Shown: piece by piece, positions 33,468 to 44,360 of the stretch
Layout: each line of letters starts with the position of its first letter
Numbering within the stretch: position 1 is the stretch's first letter
Notes under the pieces: generated by a model
Seen by the model: the letters and a program-made list of their open reading frames with translations, nothing else
What the model was told of the DNA's origin: nothing
The model's database searches: none
Origin: Hydractinia symbiolongicarpus
Taxonomy: Eukaryota; Cnidaria; Hydrozoa; Anthoathecata; Hydractiniidae
NCBI RefSeq assembly: GCF_029227915.1
Contig: NC_079876.1
Span: forward strand, 16,060,001 to 16,124,000
DNA length: 64,000 nucleotides
Direction: 5' to 3'
Program-made: the position numbers and the translations under genes

Positions 33468-33890
33468 ATTATAATAAATTATTCTATTATTTAAAAGGTT
33501 AAAGATGTGACCACGCCGACCTTGTGCCTATTGGTTGATTGTTTTTCAGGTTTTGTTATTAAGTAGTTTGTAATTAAAGGTATGCTCCGACATTTGCATC
33601 TAAGCTTTCGTTTGAGAGAAACTGAATTTGATATTCCCGAAAAAGCTTAGTGAACTAGGCCAGAAAATTGTTAGATATTCGAAACCCTTTTTATTTTTCC
33701 TTAAATTACCGTAAAATGCCGAAATTAAGCGCGGCGCTTATTAGTGGCGATAGCAAGTTTTTGATGCACTTACCTGAGGAGGGTGCGCTTATTGACGGGT
33801 GCGCTTATTGACGAGTATAAAAAAGTGCAAGGAAAAAAAGAAAATTCGCTTTTTGGATTTGGCATAATGTAGTCTTCTAAGCCTGGAATA

Positions 33891-34307
33891 TTAAGGCTTG
33901 GTTTTCACCTGGCACTAAAGAGCGGAGTACCGGAAAATCTGTTTTAAAGTGATCCACACTATAAGAGAACAATACTTAATATAATTGAGCATGGAACGTA
34001 GAATAAATTCGCAGTTCACAATTAATTCATCATTTGGAAATCATGTTCTGTACAAAATACTTCTGCACGAATGTCGGCACCTATGATCTTAGAAGAAAAC
34101 AATCCAACGAGCACCAGAATTTTAGTGCTGTTATCAAAAATTTTTGATAACAGCACTAAGCCTTAGTTAGCTCGTTAGTGCTCGAGAAACAGCCCTAATG
34201 AGTGACAATGGGCACTAAGGAGCGTTGAAGCTGATTCTGACTTATGAAAAAAAATACGAGATATCGCTCGTTGGTGCTCTTTAGTGCCAGGTGAGAACCA
34301 AGCTTAA
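33891..34307. mobile_element. Nested TTAA-flanked foldback element
   Basis: TTAA at 33891-33894 and at 34304-34307 flank terminal inverted repeats (left GCTTGGTTTTCACCTGGCAC at 33896 on; right complement 34276-34303) with about 27 matching bases. The TTAA target suggests a piggyBac or Kolobok-type non-autonomous element. In its middle lies a perfect 38-bp palindrome (34122-34159). Confidence 0.75.
34122..34159. repeat. Perfect 38-bp palindrome
   Basis: TTAGTGCTGTTATCAAAAA is followed without spacer by its exact reverse complement. Beyond it the flanks carry further GCACTAA/TTAGTGC motifs that echo the element's termini, suggesting the element is itself built by inverted duplication. Confidence 0.95.
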
Positions 34308-34650
34308 CAACATATGGTCTTCGTGCTGCAAAAATTCATATTTTTTTTCCCTTTACTTTTTTGTCGTTGAAGAATTTACAGTTTTTTGCAAAAATAAAAT
34401 ACAAATCTTAAGCTATTATATCGTTAATCTAAAGATAGGAAAACTACACCCGTAACAAAATTAAAGAAGCGAAAAAAATCCCGCGTTTTAAGTGAAACAA
34501 ACGTTGTATTCTATATCTCTTTTTCCTATATGCGCTTATCTGAGGGTGCGCTTATAAACGGGAATAAAATCTTGGTAAGAATTTGGTGCGCTTAACAACA
34601 GGTGCGCTTATAATCAGGTGTGCTTGATTTTTTTATTTTACGGTATTTTG

Positions 34651-35478
34651 TTTTACTTTAAGAGCAGAAATTTTGGCCTCTTTTTCCTGCCCGGCAATAA
34701 ATTTAACCTGAAATTCGCGAAATTTATTTTCGCGAAAATTAACTTTTTCTAAAAATCGCGAAAGTTTTTTCTAAGTTTTAAAAGCCGAAAAATAACGGAG
34801 GCTCCGAGGACAAGGGTAGAAGTAATAGAATAACAACGAAAAAATAATCAGCCTGAAAAATGGCTTAGAGTTTTAACTCTAACTTTGAAAATGGCTCCAA
34901 AGCCCGACTCAATGTGGGGAAAATCAGCTAAAAATCAAAAAAAAAAAAAGAATTTCAATTTCAAGACAAAAAGAGAAGAGTGAGACAATAATTTGATGAA
35001 TTTTTTCTGTATAATATTTGATTGTTTTCTTATATCAAGAATTACTCGATAACAATACAATTTTCCTGCTGCACTCTCTTTTTTTTTGCCGCTCAAAAAC
35101 ATTTCACGAATATCTTTACTCCTGAAGTTGACCTTTTCTTTCTCTTGTTTTTCGTCAACGGTGTGGCGGGCATACTAGTTAACAGAGGAAGTGTCATCAC
35201 AAAATTGAAAATAAGTTTTCCCATCAGTTTTTCTTCCACAGGTTCAGTATATATATTGTGAATCGATTTAAAATCAATTTGTTTTCATTGAAATTCATTG
35301 TCATTCGCAAAAGTTTTTGTTCCCAAAAATGAAGATTTTAAAAAATTTGCGAAAGTTTTTCTGTAAAATTTGTTCCAGAAGTAGAATTCGCGAAAATTAA
35401 CTCCGCGAAATTCCCGATTTTTTATCCTCGCAAAAAAATTCTGCCCGCGAAAATTTCTGCCCTTAAAGTAAACCAAAT
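34651..35478. mobile_element. TTTACTTTAAG terminal-inverted-repeat element, 0.83 kb
   Basis: The left end TTTACTTTAAGAGCAGAAAT with TTT matches the complement of the right end, TTTACTTTAAGGGCAGAAAT with TTT. Both subterminal regions are full of CGCGAAA motifs. No protein is encoded. The similar TTCAAGGGCAGAAACTTTCG at 42401 marks a relative. Confidence 0.65.
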
Positions 35479-36079
35479 ATTTTAAAATTGGGACTGAGGA
35501 CGCAAAAATGCAAAAAAAAAGCAAAAAAAATAAAGGACAATTTGAAACAATACCAGATTTTTAGATATCATCTCTGTGATGAAGAAAATCGTATGTCTGA
35601 AAAAACAGCGCCCAAGATGTATTGTGTACCCTAACCGGACAAATTTTTCGCGATGTCAAAAAAATTATATTTCGTGACGATTTAATTTCGCGAATTTAGC
35701 CCTTCTACAAATTTCGCCTGTGCTTTTACTTGTCTTAAATTTGAAACACATTTCAATATTATAGAAACCTCAAAAATATTTCTATCTTGTTACTGTTTAT
35801 TTTCTTTGACCCATTCCTCTTCGTCACTGTCGTCTTTGTTTCCGTCGCGATCTTATAATTTCCAAAATTTTGCGAGCATTTAATTTCACGAATTTACGAT
35901 TTCCAAAAAATTTCAGGCGGATTTAGTTTCGCGAATAGACCTTTTTACTGATAATGCTACCATTTTTAAATTTATGACTTCGCAATGCAGTATGGAAAAA
36001 TCAGGGTATCGTGTAGTTACTGTTAACATTGGCAAGAAACTGTCTAACAATGGTGTAGTCACAAGAAGAATTAAACAAG
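35479..36079. other. Non-coding stretch with TTCGCGAA motifs
   Basis: Several TTTCGCGAAT / TTTCACGAAT motifs occur at 35640-35940. They resemble the interior of the element just upstream, so this is likely further debris of the same family. No gene is recognised. Confidence 0.45.
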
Positions 36080-36660
36080 TGGAGTGTTGAAAACTTAAGG
36101 AGTTATTTGTTAGCCTTTAAGGGGTACTTAAAGCTGATTTAATCAAGAAAGTGCTAGCAGCAGAATTGTTTAATCTCCTAGTATCTTCATCGTTGGAAAG
36201 AAAACAAGTAGATATTCAAAACTGACGGGTGTCTAAATTAACTGTCGCATATATCAAAATACCCTTTCCAGAACAGATAACCACTGGATGGATAACTGAA
36301 TACGTGTACTATCCTGATATCACTACCAAAGTATGCACAGAAAAGTCTAGCTGTCAAAGCTTTGAATGAGGGAGAAAATTTAATAAATGTTCAAATTTAT
36401 ACGCGCCAAAATTTATACCAATAATATCTGAAAGGTATCTGCGTTGTTTTGTACGTGGAGATGTTATACCACAAACACGGGTTAATGAAACTCCTTATAA
36501 AACCTGGGTGTGTATGAACATGGATAATCATGAAGATTTAACTGGTGAATGTGGTAGTATTGCTGGTTACAGTGAAAGCTGCAAACATGTTTTTACACTG
36601 CTCCATTTTGTTGTACATCGGGTTGCATTGGGTTTAAATAAAACATGTGCGACCAGAACT
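36080..36660 (+). pseudogene. Decayed SAP / SWIM-zinc-finger protein
   Basis: Frame 1 reads KWSVENLRSYLLAFKG; after a one-base shift the next frame reads VLKADLIKKVLAAELFNLL, together resembling a SAP motif. Further frames give ITTGWITEYVYYPDI, YLRCFVRGDVIPQTRVNETP and GECGSIAGYSESCKHVFTLL. The last corresponds to a SWIM finger, C-x-C-x(n)-C-x-H, in which the second Cys is replaced by Ser (C-G-S). Such proteins, often with a following YqaJ-like nuclease region, are abundant in cnidarian genomes. Multiple stops and shifts make this copy dead, and no nuclease region is recognisable downstream. Confidence 0.65.
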
Positions 36661-37843
36661 CAAGTTTGAAACAAAACAGTGGCCTAAAGGTCGACAAAAA
36701 ATTCATCTTCCTGCAAAATGTCGTCGGTATCTTTAAAAGACCACATATCGAGCATCTACCAGACCATCTTTACCATTAAAATGTCAACATTGGAAATCTG
36801 CCAAAATAACATCTTTCATTAAAAATATTTACTATTTGGCTCACCGTTTTTCTAGTCAATCTCTTTGAGGGGCTATTTTTTTATTAAGAAAGTGTCGGAC
36901 GGAAAAATCGATACTTGAATAGGCTATAAAAAACAATCTGCAAATAATTACGGTTTCCCTATGCGTTTATTCTATTGCCTGAGGGCTGGTTTAGTTTGGG
37001 TAAAAAGGATGTGATCATACTAGATACTGACGGGGAAGGATTTAGAGTTTGATTTTAATGTCGGACGAAATCGATAAAAAAAGAACTTTTGAAAATTTCG
37101 ATTCACTACACGTTTCTATCGAAAGTAAGAGAAAGAAAGATGCAGTAGAGATATATATTTATAGTAAATCGTTACATATATTATGACGCGTGAATAAATT
37201 ATCCATGTCGGATGTAAACCAATCGCAGTCAATCAATTGAGGTTTTTTCTTCCCTGACAACAAAGGAAATATTATTCGACTATCACAACAACCTTAAAAA
37301 AGAATTAATTGACTAACTGTACAATACCATGAGAATCAATACACTCTTCTCTTCTTTGTAAGAATTATACTATATAATATCCAAGATGAAATTAGACAAA
37401 AAATTAAGAATATGCTTAGAAAATATGATCATCTTGAAATTTTGCTTGCATCCTAAATAGCAAACACTTGTAAAACACTATTCTTATGTATGATAAAAAG
37501 ATTGCAGCAGCAGCAAAGTTACATGCAGCGAAAGAAAACGTTGCGTGTGTGAAAGCTAGTTAAGAGAATAAAATTAAAACATTTTAATCAAAAACACCGG
37601 CCATATTTACGCCGATTTCAAAGATTACCTTTAAAACCCTTGCACTTTAAAAGGACATCAATACGCTTTGTTTCATGGAATTGGACGGAGCATATTAGGA
37701 AACGAACAATGAAAACGCAGTTATTCTTTGATATCAGATAATCGAAAATTTTCAATTTCGTGTTCTTTTGTCGAGTTAAGAGAAATACAACATTTTGTAA
37801 ATTAACGCCGCTTTATCTTATTTTCTAATGAAAATGGGCGCGC
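36661..37843. other. Non-coding stretch
   Basis: Some diluted coding-like sequence continues behind the SWIM remnant to about 36830. After that nothing is recognised. Confidence 0.4.
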
Positions 37844-37924
37844 TTTTTAAAGCCGGCCCCATTTACGCTGGCCCTTTCTCCCACCTATCGCAAAAATAAC
37901 GCCAACTTAGGGCCGGCTTTAAAA
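37844..37924. repeat. Hairpin with GC-rich stem
   Basis: TTTTTAAAGCCGGCCC (37844-37859) pairs with GGGCCGGCTTTAAAA (37910-37924). A related ACCGGCCATATTTACGCCGA occurs at 37596, suggesting a larger element around 37590-37945. Confidence 0.6.
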
Positions 37925-38379
37925 GGGCCGCTGAGGTAGTCATTTCCCCTGTTTTTCTCGCTATAATAAAACACCATTTGGATTTACATGTATAAACCCT
38001 GGAAATAAGGGTGGTACGATTCGTAAGAAAATACATCAGTGTTGCCGCGATAAATATCAGACAAAAACTTTATGTATATACTAACACTTTCCATAATATA
38101 TTACTTAACGAAGTGGACAGTGTAAGGTAAGTCATAGGTCATTGAACTTCAGGATGATGTAACAGAAACCTGCCAGCATGAATGAAAAAAACATGAACAA
38201 AAACCACCGTCTGAAACCACATACAAGTGGTCCGCTACAGTTATCACCCTCTAATGGTGTAGGTATTACAGAAAACAAATGTAACTTCACAGCCTAGTTA
38301 GGAAACAGAAATTCTAAAAAAGAGAATCGGAATAAATAATAGTTTCTGCCTGATAATATAATCTCAGCTAAGCGTTTAG
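37925..38379. other. Non-coding stretch
   Basis: No gene is recognised. The last part may be degraded upstream sequence of the MULE remnant that follows. Confidence 0.4.
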
Positions 38380-38486
38380 GGATGGCACCGAAGCCTTCAG
38401 GGACATCTTGTCACCCCAATTTCTGGACATTTTTGGGTGTTATAAAAAAAGAAGAGGCTATTGTACGTGTTTCGGTACTTCAGTAG
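38380..38486 (+). pseudogene. MULE-type transposase C-terminal fragment
   Basis: One frame reads GWHRSLQGHL and, after a shift, the next reads HPNFWTFLGVIKKEEAIVRV and then SVLQ with a stop. The pattern E-G-W-H-R-x-L-Q-x-H-L followed by H-P-x-x-W-x-F-L and K-K-E-E is what I know from the C-terminal end of MULE transposases in animals. It is short and frameshifted, hence inactive. Confidence 0.55.
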
Positions 38487-39727
38487 TATCTTCAAGGACA
38501 TCCTGCTCCATCTTGACAAGGACGATATCTTGACAGCAACACCAGAATTCAGCGTATCGTAGGCTTTTTAATACTATGTATATTATATGTATATTGTTTT
38601 TAGTTTAGCATTTAAATTAATTTTGAAATACCTTTGTTACATATACTTCACTTTGTATCGCTTTACAGCGAATTCGTTTCTTTCATTGCTATCAGAAATT
38701 AGTTAGTTTGCTTCGATAATTTGTAGCATCAAACTAGTTTTATAACACAGCTGGAAATGACTTAAAATATAAAATGACCAAAATAGGAACAATTCTCCTG
38801 GGAGCAATTTGCCTAGTACCATTATGCCGAGTTAGAGAAATATTACAAATGAAACATTTTTCTCCAAAATTCCCGCATTTCTTGAAAAGTTTAATTGGAA
38901 AATATTACTTAAAAACGTTCTTAAAGGTAAAATTCTCCCCAAAAGAAAGCACATATGACTTATCGGCCACCCTTGATTAAAATAATGAAACTCCCTCATC
39001 TATCATTAGTATTACAGTTTTGTACTGGTGTTCCTGTTTTTATCTTTAGTTCTTTTAAATTTAGCACGGCTTTAATTTTCTAATCAAATTTTGCCAATTT
39101 TAATTCATATAAAAAAAGGTTGTCAGAACAAGGTATTTAGTTATGCTTCACCTATCAAATTGTTTTATTTGTGTACCACAGCGATGTAACTTTACTTTTT
39201 ATATTTTCGTGCATCATGTATATACATTATGTGGCTTTGTGGGATTTTTATAAAAGAAGCAGCTTTTTACATTACGGGAAGAAAAGTTGGTGGAAAGAAA
39301 ATTTGGCGGTTTGACAATTTTGACAAAAATTCTCCAAATATTCTTCCGACCAAGGCAAAATTTCTTTCTTAAAGGTGTAAAAATTACTTCGCCGGAATAA
39401 GTCTATTTTTATGGTTTTGTTAGCAAAGAAAATGCGATTAGTCATGTATGTAAAAGAAAGAACACTTCTTACATTTTTGGGTCATCAGCTCTTGATTATA
39501 CAACTTTCTTAAAAACATTCTTCAAAATAATATTTTGAGGGAAATATCCACTGTCTTTACTATTTGTGTATTTTTAACAGTATCTTGCATTTTTAAATAA
39601 ATACTAAGAATCATTAAGAAAATAGTTTATTTATTTGACATTGATAAAAAAATAAAGGTACAACTCAGTGTTATTTAACACCTGTGTTCTAATGATCTCT
39701 CAACCTTAAAATGATGAGAAACATATA
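38487..39727. other. Non-coding stretch
   Basis: No gene or strong repeat is recognised. A 68-codon open frame at 38774-38980 has an ATG but no domain. Confidence 0.45.
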
Positions 39728-39915
39728 CAGTAGACTCTCTATAACTTAAACCCCTGTAACTCGAATCTCTTCTTAACTCAAACGATTTCGATGGCACGGT
39801 AGGAATTTCCTAATAAACTCTCATAAAAATCTCTCTATTACTCGAGCCCCTATAACCCGAATATCTCCTTAACTCGAACGTTTTTTTGGTCTCTTCGGGT
39901 ATTTCCCATCTATAT
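39728..39915. repeat. One end of a Tigger/pogo-like element
   Basis: CAGTAGACTCTCTATAACTT and repeated CCCCTATAACCCGAATATCT / TTAACTCGAACG motifs are typical of the termini of pogo/Tigger-like Tc1-mariner elements. The matching opposite end is not found. Confidence 0.5.
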
Positions 39916-40600
39916 CGCGAACATCGCAACTGTATCTATAACTTTATATGACACAAGCAGTTTTTTGCATTGTTTTGGCTCGCTGTAAACGTAAACAGAG
40001 TCTTAGCTTATTCGAAAGTTTCATATCTACATGTGCGAGGGGGTCTTAAATGATTTGAATGTCATATGAACAAAACATAAACACGAAGAAGAATATGACA
40101 TACTTCTGTTTTTTTTTTTATCAGAAATCTGTAATTCTGTATCATTTTCGTCGGTTGTAATTATTTGAGTTGAATATTTTTGTAATTTTAACGTGTGCTT
40201 TAGATGTTAATAATTTAATGCACACAAGACTGGAACGTCGCGAAAATGATTTAAAATAAGGAGGTTTTCTTGCAGTAAAATGACTTCGCGAGAACATACG
40301 CTACCTGCCTCTAAAAAAATCTTTTAGTTGTTAACATTTTTAATGATAAAAATGTTAACGATGATTCGATAATAGATTATTTCGAATGTTTTTAACCAAT
40401 CTCGTCTTGTCACGTGAAGCCAGGGGTCGTGTTTTACAAAAAAAAAAATATTTGTCGCGTTCGAAAAGAACACGTCAAACAGGACACACACATTGCGTGT
40501 TTTTTGTTAAACGGTATGAATTTTTTTTTTTACTATTTTCGAAGCATGGTTAAAGAACATTAAACAGCAAATAAACTACGCTCAAGTTCAAGGTTAAAGT
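39916..40600. other. Non-coding stretch
   Basis: ACCAATCTCGTCTTGTCACG at about 40397 recurs in part near 62951 (CCAATCTCGTCTTGTC). A CGTGTTTT/AACACG theme surrounds 40420-40510. No gene is recognised. Confidence 0.4.
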
Positions 40601-41680
40601 TTTTAATATAAAAAATGAAAGTCCTGATGTGGTGGAGTTGGATGTTACATCAAAGAAGACACTCGAGTACAAAGTTAGAAAACATATTAGTCATATTGAG
40701 ATTTTGAGACATCTGACAAAACAACATGCTTCGTGACTTCTGGGGACATTCTATCAATTGAGTTATGTGGATAGTGAAAAAAGTGAATTGCTAATTAAGG
40801 CTGAGCACCAACTATCAGAATGGAATGATTTCGTTTTTATTACCGAGTACTAGTATAGATGTTTACGACTATCGCGAGATTTCTATTCCGAAAGTAGATA
40901 ATCCTATAAACTACCAAACATTCGTCCAACATTTACATTACCGTCGTTGTCAAAGGTTTATGAACTTATTTCGTTAACTCAATTGATCAAGTTTGCTGAA
41001 GAAAATGCTTTTTTATATACAACCTCACAACCAGGTGTCCGAAAGGAACATTCATCTACTATATTGTTATTTGCATTCAAAGATGACATTGTTGAAGAAA
41101 TGCGTAAAGATAAAATAGGCTTTATTAGCGAATATTACAAAGCTTTTGATGAAGTCAATTATCCAAATCTTTTTAAGAAACTTTGGTCTATCCAACGAAT
41201 TTCTTCGTGTCATTCAAAGTTATCTTCCTGAACGCACACAGTACGTTCGAATTCGTGATAATATAATCAACGCCCAAGTCGATTTTCTTTGGAGTGCCAC
41301 CAGGGCAGTATATTAGGTCCAGACCTAATAACCTCCATGTACTTGACATGTCTACCATTTTCCAGAATCATACTTTAACATACAAAGATACAACTATGTC
41401 AATGATATCTCTGAAACTGATCTCATGATCTCAATGTCATGAGTAACTTGGTCACATAATGGAACCTTACATTAAATGCAACTAAAACATACAGTATACT
41501 TTTTGGCACATCACAAATGATCAATAAACACAAGCTAGAAAATACATACGGAATTTTATGTAATGGTAAGCCTCCCGAACGAAAAGAAACAATTAAACAA
41601 TTTGGAATAAACTCTAATGAAACGTAAGCCTGTGAAAAAAAATTACTTGGAATAAAAGATCTCCTTTTTGCCAGGTAAAA
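40601..41680 (+). pseudogene. LINE reverse transcriptase, decayed
   Basis: The clearest part is 40930-41330: LPSLSKVYELISLTQLIKFA, FLYTTSQPGVRKEHSSTILL, YYKAFDEVNYPNLFKKLWSI and, after a shift, QGSILGPDLI. These correspond to the fingers and palm of LINE (CR1/jockey-like) reverse transcriptases: the S-K-V-x-E motif, the G-F-R-K-G-H-S-T motif (here G-V-R-K-E-H-S-S), the Y-S-K-A-F-D-x-V motif (here Y-Y-K-A-F-D-E-V) and P-Q-G-S-I-L-G-P. The catalytic Y-A-D-D site appears degraded to Y-K-D-T. Frameshifts and stops follow it. The boundaries are approximate. Confidence 0.75.
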
Positions 41681-41789
41681 AACAGCTACGGTCTGTAAAA
41701 TATACTAAATATTAGTAAATATAAAGTTTGTTTTGACGAGGGAACAGAGACAACATGAGAAGCTGTATTTATTAAAAAATGCTATGTTA

Positions 41790-41956
41790 CTACAATCTTG
41801 GACATCAATTAGTGGACAAGTATTAAATTTTAACTCCCCCTTCCCCCAAGCTCAGTGTTGGAGCCAAAACAGTGATTGATCTTCAAAATTCAACCTTGAA
41901 TTTGGGGGGGAAGGGGAAAATTAAAAAGTCCATACATATTTTGTTCAAGATTGTAG
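41790..41956. mobile_element. Short foldback element, about 167 bp
   Basis: CTACAATCTTGGACA at the left is matched by the complement of GTTCAAGATTGTAG at the right. The interior has a second inverted pair of G/C runs (CTCCCCCTTCCCCCAAG and TTGGGGGGGAAGGGG). Confidence 0.7.
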
Positions 41957-42398
41957 CTTTAAGAAGGTAATTAATGCCTCTACAATATTTTAAAGTAATT
42001 GTTGTTGCTTTGATTGACTTTATGTGCAATAATTATGTGCAAAAATTTCGAAGGATATAGCTAGATAACTAGTGCCAAAGGTTTAACGTTTATTTTATTA
42101 GAAAGTTTAAGGTAAAAACAAGGTAAGTACTTATATCGAACAATCTATGGATATTTAATATATAAAGGGAGAATAAATTTTTTGTCATTTTTAGTTATAT
42201 TTGGATGCCAAATATGATATTTCCGATGATTTAAGATGTTGTTTTCGTCCGTAGCACCATTTTGTAACCCCTATAAATTTTATCACACACGTGTTTTGTG
42301 GAGACAAACCAGTCACCTACCCCGGCGTATTAGGTTTTTCTTCAGAATAAGTATAAAGAAACTAAGAATTCCTAGGGACGAGATTAACGCCAAATCTA
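41957..42398. other. Non-coding stretch
   Basis: TTCCTAGGGACGAGATTAAC at 42370 is a CTCGTCCC-family end in reverse orientation; a partner may lie near 42310. No gene is recognised. Confidence 0.4.
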
Positions 42399-42775
42399 CT
42401 TCAAGGGCAGAAACTTTCGCGTATAAATAAAAAGCTAAAATTTATGGAGTAACCTTTCGCGTTTCTCAGTTTTCACAGCAAATTTTAAGAAAAATATTTG
42501 CGAATCGAAGAAAAAGGTTATTTTTGCGTGAAAAATTTGCGAATGAGAAAAAAAAAAAATAATATCCATCCATGTGAATTTCAGGGAGAGGCCTTAAATT
42601 TGCTTGAAAAAAAAAGATTTTTTTGCGTAAAAAACTTTTGCGTTTCTTAAATTGACTATGATTTTGCGTGAAACACTTTCGCGTTTTGCAGTTTTGAAAT
42701 TTCCAAAGGCAACAGCTTTTGCAAATAAGGAAAAAAAAAGCGAAAGTTTTGGCCCGCGAAAGTATCCTCTCAGGT
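42399..42775. repeat. CGAAA-rich element related to 34651-35478
   Basis: It begins ACTTCAAGGGCAGAAACTTT with CGCG, like the TTTACTTTAAG element, and its interior is full of TTGCGTGAAA / TTTCGCG motifs. It ends near GGCCCGCGAAAGTATCCTCT. Clean terminal repeats are not resolved. Confidence 0.5.
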
Positions 42776-43398
42776 CAAGCATATTAAACCCGGATGCTAA
42801 TCAGAAATATAAAAAAAATTATAGCAAGAAGAACTCTTTTTAATGTTGTTCTATATTGCCCTGTCGATGAGTGCCAACATTTTTTCCTTGACCAAAGAGA
42901 AGACATAAGATGAACAATCACTGAGTCTGATTGGTGTAGTTAAAGGTCTTGAATATCTAATGTAAAATTTAGGGGCTCTGCAAATAGCTGATCTCAAAAA
43001 CTTCTAAAGATTACTTTTATTTCCAGGATTTTTGAGCAAAACAAGATTGATGCATATCAAACAAACGTCAATTGAAACGCTATTGGTAAAAAAAGAATAT
43101 ATCTTCCCGGCAGTCTTGGAAGTCTCCTAAAGGTACATACAGTCAGTATAAACCAGGAAAATAAATAAACGACCTATTCCAATTATGTTTGCGAGCAAAA
43201 AAATGATGGCGTGCTCTGTAAAAGGTAGGCCTACTCAGACAGCGGTATAAAGTAAGTTTGTTTGTGGTCAATTTTTTATGAGTTGGTAATCGCAAATTAT
43301 GAAAGAATTTTCAATACGGCTTTAAAAATAAATTTACAATTATTCCAAGTTTTTTTACCAATTTCCAGATAAAAACGCTCTTCATGTGATATTACAAT
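42776..43398. other. Non-coding stretch; 3' flank of the GPCR
   Basis: No gene is recognised. It holds the downstream flank of the minus-strand receptor gene; I cannot place its polyadenylation site. Confidence 0.45.
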
Positions 43399-44313
43399 TT
43401 AAGTTTTGTTTGAACAAGGTGTTTCATTCACTTCAGACGAAAACAATGCTTTAATTGATTTTTTAAAATTAACCAATCGTATTGTACATACGAAGGGATT
43501 CATGCAGCTATTGGACAAAATGAAAACTATTTCCAGATCTCTCAGGATATGAATGAACGTGCAATCGCAGTGCTGGCAAAAATAAATAATGTATATCATA
43601 ATAGAAGCCGGCAAGTATGTACATATAAACAATACGAGAATCACCAGGAAAGCTCTCGTAACCTTCTTCTCCATTAGTAATCTTTTAAGACGGAATTTTT
43701 CGTCCGATGATTCTTCTGTCGTCATCAGAAGACGGAGCTCTGTGGTTTTTTGCTGTAAGAAATTATAAACCTTAACGTATGTCAAACACATAAAAATGAA
43801 AGCCAATAGAACGCACGTGTTTGCATATATTAGCAAGTATTCAACGAAACCAACCTTGAAGTAGATAAAAGGTACGGTTACCGAAAACAACCAAATACCA
43901 ATGGCTATAAAAACACATTTTTTCAAACTAAAATGGATTCTATGCTTTATAGGATATATTATGGCAGTGAATCGGTCTGCGCATAAAACTCCAAGATTTA
44001 AAATGCTTGCGGTAATCGATACAAAATATGGCAGTTGAAACATAATTTTGATGTCTTCATTTAACTTGCCAACACTCTCTCGCGCATGCCCGTAAACAGA
44101 CAATGGCGATGTTATTAAGCCAATTATCAAATCACTAAATGCCAGATTTACGAGAAAAAAGTTAAAAGGAGTTCTTAGGTTCTGCAGCGGATCTCGTATG
44201 ACCACGAATATAATGATTCCATTTCCGATAACTGACAGAAGAGTGATGATGGACGAAATCGTTGCCGTAAAAATGGATAGCTCGGTTGGAGGCCGTACAG
44301 CGTCACAATACAT
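43399..44313 (-). CDS. Rhodopsin-class G protein-coupled receptor, single exon
   Basis: The 304-residue protein has seven hydrophobic segments and class A landmarks: G-N in TM1 (N31), N-L-A-F-S-D in TM2 (D61), D-R-F at 113-115 at the end of TM3 in place of D-R-Y, W141 in TM4, C-T-Y-L-P in TM6 (P235; the usual C-W-x-P tryptophan is absent) and N-P-F-V-C in TM7 (N272-P273) in place of N-P-x-x-Y. I see no cysteine at the top of TM3, so the usual extracellular disulfide may be missing. The third intracellular loop is short and charged (about 188-218). It is complete, with ATG and TAA, and intronless within the coding region. It would signal from the plasma membrane to G proteins; the ligand is unknown. 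It resembles orphan cnidarian receptors of amine/peptide type. Confidence 0.9.
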   Translation of the reverse strand: MYCDAVRPPTELSIFTATISSIITLLSVIGNGIIIFVVIRDPLQNLRTPFNFFLVNLAFSDLIIGLITSPLSVYGHARESVGKLNEDIKIMFQLPYFVSITASILNLGVLCADRFTAIIYPIKHRIHFSLKKCVFIAIGIWLFSVTVPFIYFKVGFVEYLLIYANTCVLLAFIFMCLTYVKVYNFLQQKTTELRLLMTTEESSDEKFRLKRLLMEKKVTRAFLVILVLFICTYLPASIMIYIIYFCQHCDCTFIHILRDLEIVFILSNSCMNPFVCTIRLVNFKKSIKALFSSEVNETPCSNKT

Positions 44314-44360
44314 TTCTTTACTTAAATTGAGGTGGAAATCTAAAAAAAAGTTAAATAAAT
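44314..44360 (-). promoter_or_regulatory. Splice acceptor upstream of the GPCR start
   Basis: On the minus strand ACTTTTTTTTAG ends 27 bases before the ATG at 44313. It has a good pyrimidine tract, so the message probably has a 5'UTR intron or receives a spliced leader here. Confidence 0.5.

Larger units (their letters stand above)
33707..34645. mobile_element. TACCGTAAAAT terminal-inverted-repeat element, 0.94 kb
   Basis: The left end TACCGTAAAATGCCGAAATT with AAGCG is mirrored by the right end, whose complement reads TACCGTAAAATAAAAAAATC with AAGC. GTGCGCTTAT motifs are repeated just inside both ends. The outermost TA may be the target duplication, as in Tc1/mariner-type elements. No transposase is present. 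A second element is inserted inside it (33891-34307). Confidence 0.7.
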
